From the NCBI GenBank assembly GCA_021432605.1, contig MU271143.1:2861277-2925276 (forward strand): DNA of 64,000 bases, read 5' to 3'. The notes under the pieces were generated by a model, which saw nothing but the letters and a program-made list of their open reading frames with translations, was not told the origin of the DNA and did not search any database. The stretch comes from Coniochaeta sp. PMI_546 (lineage: Eukaryota; Ascomycota; Sordariomycetes; Coniochaetales; Coniochaetaceae). Positions 1 to 11,473 of the stretch are shown piece by piece (the stretch's first letter is position 1; the number at the start of each line of letters is the position of its first letter). Position numbers and translations under genes: made by a program.

Positions 1-1576
1 TATCCTCATTCCGGTCGCCGTCAATGATGCTGTCTCGCTGGCGCTCAATGGGCGCATGTCCATTCTCGTGGAACCTCTCCTTGATGAACTCGAATATCTC
101 GTCGCTCTTGTCGTTGGAGATGATCGACTCGGGAAGGTTCTGGTCGAGAAGGTTCGTCACGGACATTACCTGTTGAGGTGCTACAGAAGGGGGGTAATAT
201 CCTGTCGCATGCTCTGGGCCGTAGTACGGAACAGCGTATTGATTGAATTCGCCGTAAGAGCTAGGAGATTTTGTTAGCTATGTCGCACTGTACACGCCGA
301 TGCGCACAGGTAAAGCGTCTTGTACTTACTTGTAGCTTGGCATCTGCGCCCCAATCAGAGGAGAACCGTCGCCGGGTTGGGTGTTGGTGGTACTGAACAG
401 ATACGCCATGAAGTCTTCTGGCATGCCTACGTAAGGTGACTTGTTCAACATACTGTCGGTCGGGCCGAAGATGGGGATGGTCGTTGGCATGCTCATTTGA
501 TCCAGGAGCATCATGTCACTAGACTGTTGTTGATGGTTATGCTCAGAATACTCCGAGGAGGTAGGTGGAGCATACGTCTGCTGGGACTCGCGCGGAACAG
601 GTGCCGATGTTGTCGAGAAATCAGACGGGGGCAGAGTAAAGGGCGTGAAGTTCTGAGGCGGCACATATTGCGGCGCCCCCGTAGAGGACTGCGGTGTGTT
701 GTGTGTTTGGCTATGATAACCGGGTTGTGTGGACATGGGCGACATGTATGGACCGGCATTGGTCTGAACAGACGGCCGTTGTGGCCCTGCAGGTGATTGA
801 TGCGGCCCCCGTTGACCGGGCCCATTGTGGTAGCCGCCTTCATGATGCAGATAGTCAACGCCGTTGGTATGGTGGCCATTAGGGTATCCAGTCGGTGGAG
901 TGTTGGTCATGGGCGTGTACGGGCTACCCATCGCGTCTTTGGGAGAATGGTACGGCATGCCCATGTGGTTGAACTTGCCGTATGCAGTACTAGGACGGTT
1001 GACTTCCGGAGATATCGACCCAGCGTGCGGGAATGACTGTCGGCCGTCTACAACCGGAGAGGCTTGCCCCATGAAAGAAGACGGAAGCGAATCCTTACGG
1101 TTTAGTGCTGACCCCTTGGCTGTGTGCCGGTCTTTATGCCGGTTGCACAGGTCTAGTCGCACAAAGGTTCGGGTGCAGTCGCCCCAGTCGCACCTGTAGA
1201 CTTGTTTTGGGTTGTGATTTAGTTGATGACGGTACCTATTATTCCAGTCATTAGTTGTGGCCACACATCATGACTCTAAGGGGAAAAAGCCGTACAGATG
1301 TTCTGCTCTCGAATAACTCTTGCCGCAGCCCTTCTCCGGACACTCAAACTTCTTGTCGAGGCCCTTGCGGCTCCGGCGGCGCTTCCGGGCTGGGCCCCCG
1401 TCAGAGTTTGACGAATTTGCATGGTTACCGTCCGCGTCGCCATCCATGGCGTTGTCCAGTTCGAAACCGTCGGCATCTTTGGTCTCGGACCGGTTCCGAA
1501 CCCGTCCTCTGTCCAACTCGTCCTCCAGCTTGACTTGATGCGGCGGCGTCGGTTCTTGCTTCGGAGCTGACGGCAT
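1..1576 (-). CDS. C2H2 zinc-finger transcription factor, 3' end outside window
   Basis: Probable DNA-binding regulator acting in the nucleus. Three exons are visible on the minus strand: 1576-1296, 1235-330 and 260-1, continuing past the left edge. Introns are 1236-1295 (donor GTACGG) and 261-329 (donor GTAAGT, branch GCTAAC); both join in phase. Two adjacent classical fingers are seen, CPEKGC...HQLNH and CDWGDC...HKDRH, each C-X4-C-X12-H-X3-H, preceded by a basic stretch (KRRRSRKG) and an acidic linker. The first intron cuts finger 1 just before its first zinc-binding histidine. After the fingers comes a long Pro/Ser/Gln/His-rich, probably disordered region, then a more conserved-looking acidic stretch (SNDKSDEIFEFIKERF) near the edge. 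The start chosen is the ATG at 1576 (good context, GCCATGCC); an in-frame ATG at 1648 is possible. The two-finger plus Q/P-rich layout is known in fungal regulators; the target is unknown. Confidence 0.85.
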
Positions 1577-3128
1577 GGCTGGGTTCGACCGGCGGACTGG
1601 TATCACAGAGTCGATATCACTTCTCTGTGTCGTCACAACGGACAGCATGTTCCACAAGCAATGGCGAAAGCCTAAGCTTCTGGGGGTTGCTGTTGCGCAC
1701 AGCACGATGCTTTCTGCTGCGAGCGAAGCGAATTCGGTATCGTGCAGGCCGTGGTACGTCTCGAGCACGAGTGCTGGAAAGGCCTATGCGCGGTACAAAT
1801 GCCCAACCAAGACCACCAAAGTTGTCGGGAACCGTTACACAGCCAGATCAGGGCAACAGCCCGGCGGTGTTGAAGAGCGACGATAAGAGGCGAATGTTTG
1901 TACAGACTGTCGCAGCACTGCGAGAGGTTGCGCTTCGATTACAGCCGCGCCAAAGCGGGCGATGCGACCGACTGGCCGTCCAATCTCCTCCAAGCGATTC
2001 GAAAGCGGGTGCTACGAGGACATTGTCTGATGCAGTTCTGGTGGCTCTCGTCGGCAACTGTAGAGCGCAGGAATAGAACGACACCGTGCCCGGAATTGCA
2101 GACAGGAGCGTGTCGCGAGGTGGTAACTTGGGTCTACTTTGCCTTTCAGGTCTTCTATTTTAATTCCCTGAGAAAGATGATTAGCGAGGGAGCTTGGGAC
2201 AGTTATGCTGCCGCCAGTTGCGGTAAAATGAGTCCAGCCGGAGCAGGGCCGCACGCATTGAAAGATGCAGGAGAGGGGCCAGGCAGGGTCCTGTGGAAGG
2301 GGGGTGTGGTTCCAGAGATCGCAGACGGGTGGACCAAGCGCACGTACGGATTGGATTAAAGGAAAGAACGAGGGAATAAAATTGCTGGTCTGGTCTCTGT
2401 CTTCTGTTGGTGTTTCGCTCAAACGAAGAGGAGAGGTAGCCAGGCCGAGTGTGTAGACATATCGCGATAGCTTTTTTCCACTTTAACGAAAGGCAGGCTC
2501 GTTGCAGTTGTCTTCACTGGCCCCATCTTGTCCATCCTGCAACAGACTTGGGCGCGACGGGCTCCGTCTAAAGAGTACGTCGCCGCTTGCCAGTGTATGG
2601 AGGAGTGCGGAGCGTGGAGTACACGATGATAGCGGAAGCCCTTGGCCCCGACAACAGATGCAACAGATGCTACTCGTGTGTAGATAGATATTGCGTGTGT
2701 ATGAGGAAGGTAGAGTAGCAGCCTTGGGGAGAAGTATGACGAGCTTCGCAGAGATAGATAGCACCAGCGAGCGGGTCGGCACAGACAACCAGACGAAGCT
2801 CTGGGAGGACAGACCGGATCGACCGAACACGACACAGAAACAAAGCATCTCATCACATACCCGATATAAAGGTTTCGCACCACCAACACCAAGTCGTACG
2901 TATAAATATGCCGAGTTCCAGAGATGTCGGCACCCTCGAGTGCGTTGATCGGTTGAAGAGTTTTGCCCACGAGTTGCGAACGCGTGTTCGAGGGGGGCGT
3001 GGTAGAGGATACAGAATCGCGGGGGCAAACTGCTCAGCGGAGTTCTTGTTATAAGTGAGAACAGAGATTCGGGTGGTCCCGTTCAGTTCGCAGTTTGTTG
3101 TTCCAGCGCTGGTCGTCGATTACATCAA

Positions 3129-3185
3129 AGTGTGTAGATGTGTATGTGTAGATGTGTGTATGTATGTGTGTGTGTGTGCGTGTGT
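3129..3185. repeat. GT-rich microsatellite
   Basis: Imperfect repeats of TGTGTA, TGTATG and TG on the plus strand inside the gene-poor interval, followed 50 nt later by a run of 13-15 T. Simple sequence with no coding potential. Confidence 0.8.
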
Positions 3186-6100
3186 AAGAGAAGAAGCGTG
3201 TGTTGCAAGGCTTCCCCAGATATTGTCCGTGGCTTTTTTTTTTTTTCGTTGCTCTTCTTGTCCAACGTCGGATCTTGAGGGGCTCTCTGTGGCCAACCCA
3301 CGTCTTGGATAGTTGATTCTGGGGAAGTGGGAGGAACTGAGAATCGAAGGCGCGGGCGGACGGTGTGGGGGTTCTTAAGAAGCAACAGTCCCAATTCCAC
3401 GCCAGGACACGCCCACTGTCTCCCCAAGATTTGCCCCGGAAGGCTAGGGGAGGCTAGGGAAGGCTAGTACCTTGTCACTGCCCCATCAGGACTAGTGCAC
3501 GTAGTCAAAAGGGCTGCCCGGTCAAGACCCTGGCTGCTTGGCAAATGCAGCGGAGAGGAGTGGGAAAGAAGAGACAAGAGTGAACCGCTTCTTCTGTTGC
3601 CGCTAGCCCTGGACTAGCAGCTCGGTAAGGTCACCGGGGTCCGACGTGGCTCGATTGTGATTGTGATCGTGTTCATGTTCGGTGTCGACTGTCGACTTCT
3701 GTGTCAGCAACCCCGTCATAAAAATCTCGCAGTTGGTGATTCTGGTGGCTCTTTGCAAACCGGAGAGAAAAAGAGTAGGAAAAAGTAAATGTTGTTCTAG
3801 TTCGATGAGCTTCCGAGTCCACACAGCCTAATGCCGAGGGTATCTTTGCCTGACTATGTGGTAGGCTATTACTTAAATCAAGTTGCAGTTACGTACGAAC
3901 ACCGTACTAGTTCTACTGCTAAATGAGGTCCGGTCCGGGCTACCTAACACCAACAAATATGGTGGTGAAAATCCCCGTTGTGAGCCGCTTTTCGGAAGTC
4001 GGTGGCCATTCCCGGCAGATGCTGTAGCTGCTCAAACAGATCAGCCCGTCGCGGTTGAAAGCTTGGTACAGAGGTATGTTCTTCCCATGATAGACTTCTG
4101 GACCCGAGACTTTCTCTCGAGGCGTCAGGCTTCAACGTGCATGCCATGCGTAAGCACTGTATGCGCCTTTTTGACGAGGTCATATTCTCCTGCGTGTGCA
4201 TAGTACTTTGGTATGCTCAAACTAAAGGTTGGGGGTCGTGTCCGCCACGATGCCTGCTGGATGGTCGCTTGTGGCGCTGGGGTGCTTTGTTGGCCAATGC
4301 TCACCTGCCTTATGTAAGGTCGTGATCGGAGGTGGCCGAGATGGAGTTCAGCATAATATGGTAAGGTAGTGGGTAGATTTCAACTGTAAGTGTACGTGTA
4401 CAATAAGCCGCAAACCTTTAATCAGGAGGTGAAACTCTAGCAGTGCGGTGACGACGCCAAGCGTGAATATGTATGCAAGTCGCTCGCGTGAAGTCTTGTA
4501 GTCGGTAGTGTCTTCAAGCCCTGATGTTGCTGCATGTCGCTGGCCGCATACAGCTTGCCCGAACTTCTCGGTGTGAGATGCGAAATCACATCAACATTTT
4601 GACGCTTGTTGTGATGGTTTCATCTCTACCACACTCGCGATGTAGTACCAAGTAGAGCTTCCAGCTTCGAACGCAACGAGATGAGCTGGCAGTGGTGGGA
4701 GCGAAAGTCCCCTAGCCTGCTTTATGGGCAGATGGGGAGCTGGAGGACAATGTCGAACCCCCGCCCTCTGACAAGGACAGGGCCCTGAAGCTGGACCGGC
4801 GCTAGGCTGCTGAGTGGGGTCGAGTCCTGCACTCGCCTCGCCTGAAGATTTCCGTGGAGAAGTGCTCAGGGCTGGAATGATTGGCGGTTGCAGCACGTAG
4901 TACAAGATCCCAGCTTGGTCATTGAGCTCGTGAACGCAATCACCAGCGTCATCACCACCGACCGAGGTTCGATGGACGGGGAAAATGGGCCTGAATATGG
5001 TTGAATCTCTTCTGCAAAATGTCTGAGCTTTGTGAAGTCAGGCTATGGTGCGCGAAGATGCAAGGGTGAAATTACCCCAGCTCTCTCGCCATGATTTCTA
5101 ACTGAAGACGAGAACCGCACCGCCAAGGCGTGCCGTGCCTGCCCTCATGGCTGTGATATTCTGGCCTCTGTCGTTCTATTCAACGGCCTGAAACAGCGAA
5201 AGACTGGCATAAAATGTCATTACCGGCTTTCTCATCCCAAGAGCTGGTGTCAATGAGAACGACATTTTCTGGTAGTAGCCTTGCGTGCGCCGGCAATCAG
5301 GTACGTAATTCGATCCGTTTGGCGCCGGTTCCAGGGAGCTGGTGTGTTGACTGGTTCCAGCTGACTGGCACGCGACCTCGAAGTCTCTGCAAATAATAAT
5401 AACCTTGTCGCTTCTCTTGACAAGACCAATTTCTTGGGAGGTAATAACTAACAGGTGATTGGCGCCAAGGTGCTTTGGTTGAATCAAGGACAACACAACG
5501 CACTGAAAACTGGGTGCACTTCGTGTTCGTCCAGGCTTGCAATACGACCTCTAACAGCAGACGAAACATCTGTCAATAGCAGATCTCTTTAGAAGGGTAC
5601 TTACCGCCAGAGCAGCTGCAGCAGAGACAACTCGGCCCCGGCGAGTGGACTGGTAGAGAGCATGCAGGACCTTGTCTGTTCGCCGATCGTGGGATGAAAT
5701 GCCCTAAACGAGCCGCTTGTAAGACCATGTTACACAGGAGATGTCCCCAACAGGAGTGCTCTGCACACATACATGACCACCCCCTTCTTGAGACATGGGT
5801 GTTTGGAACAGCGTCAAATCGCTGGGTCGGAGGCTCCGGGTGTGGTCCGGACATGTTGGTCAGCACGATATGCTGAAATTCCCACCTGACCAACGCCAAG
5901 TGCAGTGATTTGCTCCTGAGCTCTCGTCCCCAGCTTGCGGTAAAAAGGTGCGAAACATGCAAAGCGCCGCTAGCACGCTAGCTGCAGGTCAATATGCAAG
6001 TCAACGAAATGGTCAAGCCTCAGATCGACAAATCCGAAGGGGCATAATCAGCGACGACCACTCCAGGCTGAGAAGAATTGATGACCAGCCGATAGGGTTA

Positions 6101-6938
6101 CATATGGGTCGGTGGCATCTGCCAACGAGACTTCAAGACAGAGGGGACCTGCGAAATTCAAGGACTAGACTTTATTGGTTCCGATGGTGGACGGAGCGAG
6201 GTTCCGGTACCGAGCTGCGGTGACGAGAGCACGGCAGGCCTCTAGAGGCCGATCCAGACCTGCCGCGTTGCTGCAGGTTGTTCCGCGAAGGGAAATGGAG
6301 GTCGTGCACGGATTGTCCCTGACCTCGCAGGCTACAGGATGCGCGGCTATCTTGATTGTCCTCGCACAGGCTCAAGCACCCCTCGCCCGTCTGTACACAT
6401 ATTCGTACACTACAGTAGCGCACGATGCCGCATGGTGGGGGGTTGCCGAGCGTCCTGGATGATGCTTGTTTGCATCTCTACAGTACACCGCGATTCACGT
6501 TGATGGGTGATGTGATGATGTATTGCATCTTCGAAATGAGTCTTCAGCGGGGGAGCTGCCCCTGAGCCTACGTATCCTCGATTGTATGCGACTTATTGGC
6601 GCCCACAAGGCGATTGATTTGGCTTGCCGGCAGCGAGTTCAGATGTGAGATCGTTGGCCCGAGAGATCAGGGTAAAAAGAGATAGTTTGGGCTATGCTCG
6701 CTCTTCTGCTCGACCAACGGCTAGGAGAGGCAATAGAACACTACTACCTACCTTAGCTCTCCAGTTTATAAGTACATTGCAGGCTTTCTCTTCCAATACT
6801 TCAAGCAGTTGTGGAAATAATTTTGTCTACTGTGCATCGCGGATGAAGGTCAAGGCAGAAAAAGTAGTTGACTCGAACCACCTCAGGTACGAACCACAAT
6901 TGAAAAGTGTTACGCGAGCTAACAACTAACCGTAAGGT

Positions 6939-6950
6939 AAGGTACCTTAA
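6939..6950. repeat. 12-bp palindrome TAAGGTACCTTA (copy 1)
   Basis: Perfect palindrome in an intergenic GGTAAGG/ACCTACC-rich patch (about 6931-6990). The same 12 bases recur at 43812-43823. Confidence 0.7.
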
Positions 6951-7297
6951 GTAAGATACCTACCTATATTACACAGTACCTGGTAGGTTGTCACTGGGTG
7001 ATTGGATCTGTAAGTGTGGAGCTGTCAAGTGTCGTCACCATGGAGGAACCCTTTGGCCAAGGGCGGGTGATGAATGCGGGCAGGGTCCTCTGCCAGAAAA
7101 TGGTCACAAACTTCACCAGTCACTTTCCTGCCTTCTGCTTGCCAGCCTTTTGCCAAAAAGCTCGAACGATACGACCGCTTGCGGGCAACTGTTCACTGTC
7201 CGTTGCGCACTTAGAAACATTCATTTTCTCTTGTTTTCTGAGGATTGCAATGTAAATAAACCACGAGCGTGCTGTTTCTCGCTTCACTTTTCCAACA

Positions 7298-7958
7298 ATG
7301 GCGCCGTCCAAAACCTCCCGAGGAGCCCACGACGACGACAAGCCTGAGGGCCCAGCACCTACCAAAGAGAAGGCTAGACGCGCGAACAATCATCACTCAA
7401 ATGGCAAGCTTCAGCGAGTTGCGAGTTCGACAGGTTCCAAATTACAAGAATTGACAAGCGCTGCCGCTGCCGCCTCGGCCACAGCAACAGCGGCAACAGC
7501 GACGGCAACAGCAGCGGCGGTGGCGGCTCAGGATAGCGCCATAGCACCTGGAGTACGTCTCTCAACCGCACCGACGCCTCTGATATACCTTGGGATGGCA
7601 GATTGTGCTGACTGACTCTGTACAGCTCCAATGGCCTGCATTCGACCGCGACGTCCTCCACTCCTACCGACGTGCCTACCGCCTCGACACACCGACCGCC
7701 TTCACAAACGATGTCCGCAAATGGGTTCTGTCGAAACCAGGCAGTATCGGGCTACACTCGCCATCAATGGCACGGCGCAAGGAATTTCGGCGGCAGAGCA
7801 AAGACCAGCTGGCCGGCGCCGTGCGTAAACACTTCAACGGCCTTGGCGTCCAAGAAAACGACATCATTGTCGACTTCCTACACAAAGTCCGCACCCAGGC
7901 GATTGTCAAGCCGCCCAAAACGAAGAGACCAGAAACGGCGCTTGCGGAGCAGATATGA
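7298..7958 (+). CDS. SAP30: SAP30-like Sin3-binding subunit of histone deacetylase complex
   Basis: Likely small subunit of the Rpd3/Sin3 histone deacetylase complex in the nucleus. Two exons, 7298-7552 and 7626-7958, with a 73-nt intron (donor GTACGT, acceptor TACAG) joining in phase 0, give 195 residues. The N-terminal half is low complexity: basic patches, then an Ala/Thr run (about residues 52-75) encoded by GCN/ACN repeats. The C-terminal half resembles the fungal SAP30 Sin3-binding domain: it begins at LQWPAFDRDVLHSYRRAYRL (about residue 86), continues with a short basic helix (ARRKEFRRQSKDQLAGAVRKHF) and ends in VQENDIIVDFLHKVRTQ. Start ATG follows CCAACA and is the first in frame. It lies 720 nt upstream of MDJ1 on the same strand without functional link. 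Assignment rests on remembered family sequence; the complex membership is inferred. Confidence 0.78.
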
Positions 7959-8677
7959 CGGCATGCACATATGGCGTAACCTGCATAGATATTCGTTCTC
8001 CTAGACACAAGGGCATTGTTGTCGCAGCAGCATGATGGATACCAGGCATGAGGTGTTCGGCGTTCGGGATGACTTCAGGGCAGGGCTTTCTGGGTCGTTT
8101 TTTTCTGGTGTTACAAGTTTTGTTGGACAAAATATTTCCCATGCATCAAGTTGTTTTTTCTGACAAAAACAGGCAGTAAATAAGTTATATACCTTGGCTA
8201 CAGTACTTCTCTGGCTCACTAGGTCTAGTGTATACATAGAGGCGCAGAATTGCTGCGAATATTCCAATTTGTTCCATTGAAGGTTCCGTGGAACCTCACT
8301 ACAGTGACACTAGGAACCACAGTTCGCAGTAAAAGTCCACTCACCGTCCATGCGGAGAAGCGTGTCGAATGGCACAACGCGTTAATTGACCCACTTCTTT
8401 ACTGTGCTCAGCTTAAGCCGAGCTGGTTGGCTGCCTAAGGCCGACGTTGGACGGGCTCCTTCGGCCAAACGAAAAAAAAAGTAAGAAGTACCTTTAGCTT
8501 TCAATTGTCGTCGGCTTCGCGATGTCATCAAAGAGTTTTCCCGACTATTCTGCTCTATAATACCATCTGCACACCGTGGTGTCAGCACCCTGAGCAGCAA
8601 CAAAAACAATAGCTTCATCCTGTGCTCCAAATCCTAAGCTCAGATGATACTGTGAATTCCAACCACCACCCCCCAAG
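7959..8677. other. Intergenic, SAP30-like 3' flank and MDJ1 promoter
   Basis: No gene seen. A TATAATA sequence lies near 8554, about 120 nt before the MDJ1 start codon, and could be a promoter element; otherwise nothing distinctive. Confidence 0.5.
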
Positions 8678-10399
8678 ATGAACTCAAGCCTCCTACCCAA
8701 GGCCGCCGCCCTCCCGGTGCGAACCCTGTCGCCGGCCCAGATATGCCGGCATCAGAGGATAAAACGCTGCGCCGGCCGTAGTGCCGCCCCAATATGCACC
8801 TTCACCGTCACATCCCGACCGGCACACCACCCCAGCCCACACAGCAACTCTCCGTCCGTCATCCAGAAGCGCTCCTTCCACGCCACGGGACGCTCCCAAG
8901 CCTCGCAGAAGGACCCTTACTCCGTCCTCGGCGTCGACAAGAGCGCCACCTCCTCCGACATCAAGAAGGCCTACTACGGCCTCGCCAAGAAATTCCACCC
9001 GGACACGAACAAGGACCCGAGCTCGAAGGACAAGTTCGCCGAGATCCAGTCCGCGTACGAGATCCTCTCCGACCCCAAGAAGAAGGAGCAGTACGACCAG
9101 TTCGGCGCCGCCGGGTTCGATCCCAGCGGCGGCATGGGCGGTGCCGGCGCCGATCCGTTCGGCGGGGCCCACCCGTTCTCCGGCTTTGGCGCGCAGGGCG
9201 GCGGGTTCGGCGGCGGGTTCAACTTTGAGGATCTGTTCTCGGCCTTCACGGGACAGCAGGCCGGGCGCGGGAGGGGGGGACCACGGAATCCGTTCCAGCA
9301 GGAGATACTCGTCGGGGATAACATCGAGGTGCAGACTACGATCTCGTTCATGGAGGCGGCCAAGGGGACGAACAAGAAGATTACGATCATGCCGCTCGTG
9401 CAGTGCAAGACCTGTACGGGCAGCGGGCTGAAGAGCGGGACTACAAAAGCGCAGTGCAAGGCTTGTGGCGGGACGGGCACTAGGGTGCATTTCATGCAGG
9501 GCGGGTTCCAGATGGCGAGCACGTGCGGGACGTGCAGCGGGACGGGCCAGACGGTGCCCAAGGGGAGCGAGTGCGTAAGCTGTCGCGGCGAGGGCGTGGT
9601 GAGGGAGAAGACTACGCTCAACATCGAGATCCCGGCCGGGATCGAGAACGGCATGAGGTTGCGAGTGGATGGGGCGGGTGATGCGCCGGCGACGGGACGG
9701 ATACCGGATGCTGCCCATGCCAGGACCGGACGAGGCGATCTCTACCTTCACGTCAACGTCGCGGCGGATCCGAAGTTCAGCCGGCAGGGGTCGGACATCC
9801 TGTACACGGCTACGATACCGTTCACGACGGCGCTGCTCGGCGGCGAGGTCACCATTCCGACGCTGGATGGCGATGTCAACGTCAAGGTCAATACGGGCAC
9901 GGGCACGGGCGACAAGATGACGCTTGCCGGCAAGGGCATGAAGAAGCTCAACGCGCGGCGGGGAGGCTTCGGCGACCTCAGGGTCGAATTCCGCGTGGCG
10001 ATGCCAAAGTCGCTCTCGGCCAACCAGCGGACGCTTGCGGAGATGCTGGCTGATGAGCTCGGTGACAAGACGGCGAGGCGGGTGATGAATGTCAAGAGGC
10101 CATCTTCAACGTGAGAGCATACCCACCCACCCGTCTTATCGTTCTAATCGCTTGGACAAATTTAAAGAGAGAAGGGGCTAAACTGGTGCGCTTTTTATAG
10201 GTCTGACAACGCTGCTGCAGCGGAAGGAGCATCGCACGAGAACGAGGGCTTTTTAAAGTCGTTGTGGCATAACATCACGAACCACCCTGCTCATCAGAAG
10301 AAGCCGGAGGACGACGGGACGCCAAAGGACGGCAAGACCGACAACAAGCCGAAGTCGGAAGATGAGCCCAAGAAGAACTCGGGTACGGGCTCTGGTTAG
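8678..10399 (+). CDS. MDJ1: Mitochondrial DnaJ/Hsp40 co-chaperone Mdj1
   Basis: Type I J-protein that stimulates mitochondrial Hsp70 in the matrix. Exons 8678-10110 and 10201-10399, split by a 90-nt intron (GTGAGA...TATAG), give 543 residues. The N-terminus is a typical mitochondrial presequence: Arg-rich, without acidic residues, ending near RSFHATG (about 66-71). The J domain spans about 79-143 with HPD at 107-109. A Gly/Phe-rich segment (about 144-205) follows, then four zinc-binding CxxCxGxG repeats at 243-250, 260-267, 283-290 and 299-306, and the C-terminal substrate-binding domains. Exon 2 encodes a short tail ([14 protein letters not shown] plus a Lys/Glu/Asp-rich end), as known in fungal Mdj1; without the splice the frame stops four codons after the donor. 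Codon use is extremely GC3-rich, which creates long meaningless frames on the opposite strand. Confidence 0.96.
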
Positions 10400-11473
10400 G
10401 AACCGGGAAATAGACTGTATTATACTAGCGGTCTCCTACTTATTCGTGTTGTTTTTTTGTGTATGACACACGGAGGGCGACCGCTTAGAGGGAGGTGATT
10501 TGCATGGGTGGTGTTCGGAAGCTGGTTTCCGCTGGCGTTCATATCATTGCTAGAGCAAGAGGTTGCGCGTGTTGCATTTTGCTTGTATAATACATATGTA
10601 GCATGGACGAGGCAGCTTGGCATGTTTGTAGATTACACACACGTAGGATAAGAACCAGACCACTCTCACGGCTGTGCGTCTATTACTGCTTCGCGTATTC
10701 TGAGTGAGTCTGAGACCCGGAGAGTAGTCTAAGTCTGGCGCCAAACTCAAAGATGTCATGTGAAAGTTGGCTTGGTTGGAACTCGGGCAATTGCTCGGCA
10801 GCACTCTTCCAATATATGATGCGGTTTAAGTGATGCTAGACTTGAATGCATGATGATGTCCGAAGAGACACGCCGTGGACTGAGGTGGTCAATTGCCCAG
10901 GCGGGATATATGCCTTAGACGACTCACAGACAGAAATATCTCTAGATTTCGAATGCAAAAATAATCATTCCAGGAGCCTGCACTTGTTGGTCAGAATGCT
11001 TGTTATAAGAGGCAATAAAAAGAGTCCAAAAGACTTGCTTGGAGCTCTCATCTCCAAAAGACTCCAATAAAAAAAACTTGTGGAGTTTAATTTAGATTCC
11101 CCGCAAAGCGATCAAGCGTTGAAAAGCGTTGCTGCTCCTTCTCTCCGCACAACCACTCCACAACGAATCGGACCGCTCAACGGCGTTAAACCTCATCTGG
11201 CCTCGCTGATTTCTGGCTTTCTGAGGTGAGGGTCCGAGACCTCCTATGCCATGGCGCCGCAGGGTGCCATCGGCCGGGGTGTTCAGCGTGGACGCGCTCA
11301 TGGAGTCGGCCCAGTTCCGGCTACCGGGTTGCGAGTGATGTCCCCTGGATGACCTGGATGGGCCGGGCGGATGATCTACATATGTGTATATATATCAGGA
11401 TGGATAATCTCAATTTCTCCCTGGCTGCGATCGTCACCCTCTCTTTCCTGGTGTTCCGTGACCGTGATACATA
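10400..11473. other. Intergenic, MDJ1 3' flank and glucoamylase promoter
   Basis: No gene seen in 1.07 kb. The last 400 nt should carry the glucoamylase control region. I looked for paired CGG sites of the AmyR type (CGG-N8-CGG) and found no clean copy, only GC-rich CCGG-containing sequence near 11310-11330. Confidence 0.5.
11387..11395 (+). promoter_or_regulatory. TATA-like element of glucoamylase gene
   Basis: TATATATAT lies 87 nt before the glucoamylase ATG, at a distance expected for a TATA box of a strongly inducible fungal gene. Inferred from position and sequence only. Confidence 0.45.

Larger units (their letters stand above)
1577..7297. other. Gene-poor interval, 5.7 kb
   Basis: No convincing protein gene is seen. 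Open frames are short, overlap on both strands and lack family motifs or splice logic. The part next to 1577 should hold the promoter and leader of the C2H2 gene. Low-complexity pieces are a GT-rich run near 3129-3185, a T-run near 3233-3247, a 9-nt GGCTAGGGA-like repeat near 3441-3468 and a KpnI-type palindrome near 6939. Non-coding transcripts cannot be excluded. Confidence 0.6.

Noticed and set aside
2419-3028. Two overlapping minus-strand frames of about 180 codons
   Set aside because: They overlap each other in different frames and show no motif or splice structure; likely chance.
8693-9751. Open frame of 352 codons on the minus strand opposite MDJ1
   Set aside because: It is a by-product of extreme GC3 bias in MDJ1; composition is Arg/Glu/Gly-rich with no domain, and the plus-strand protein is certain.
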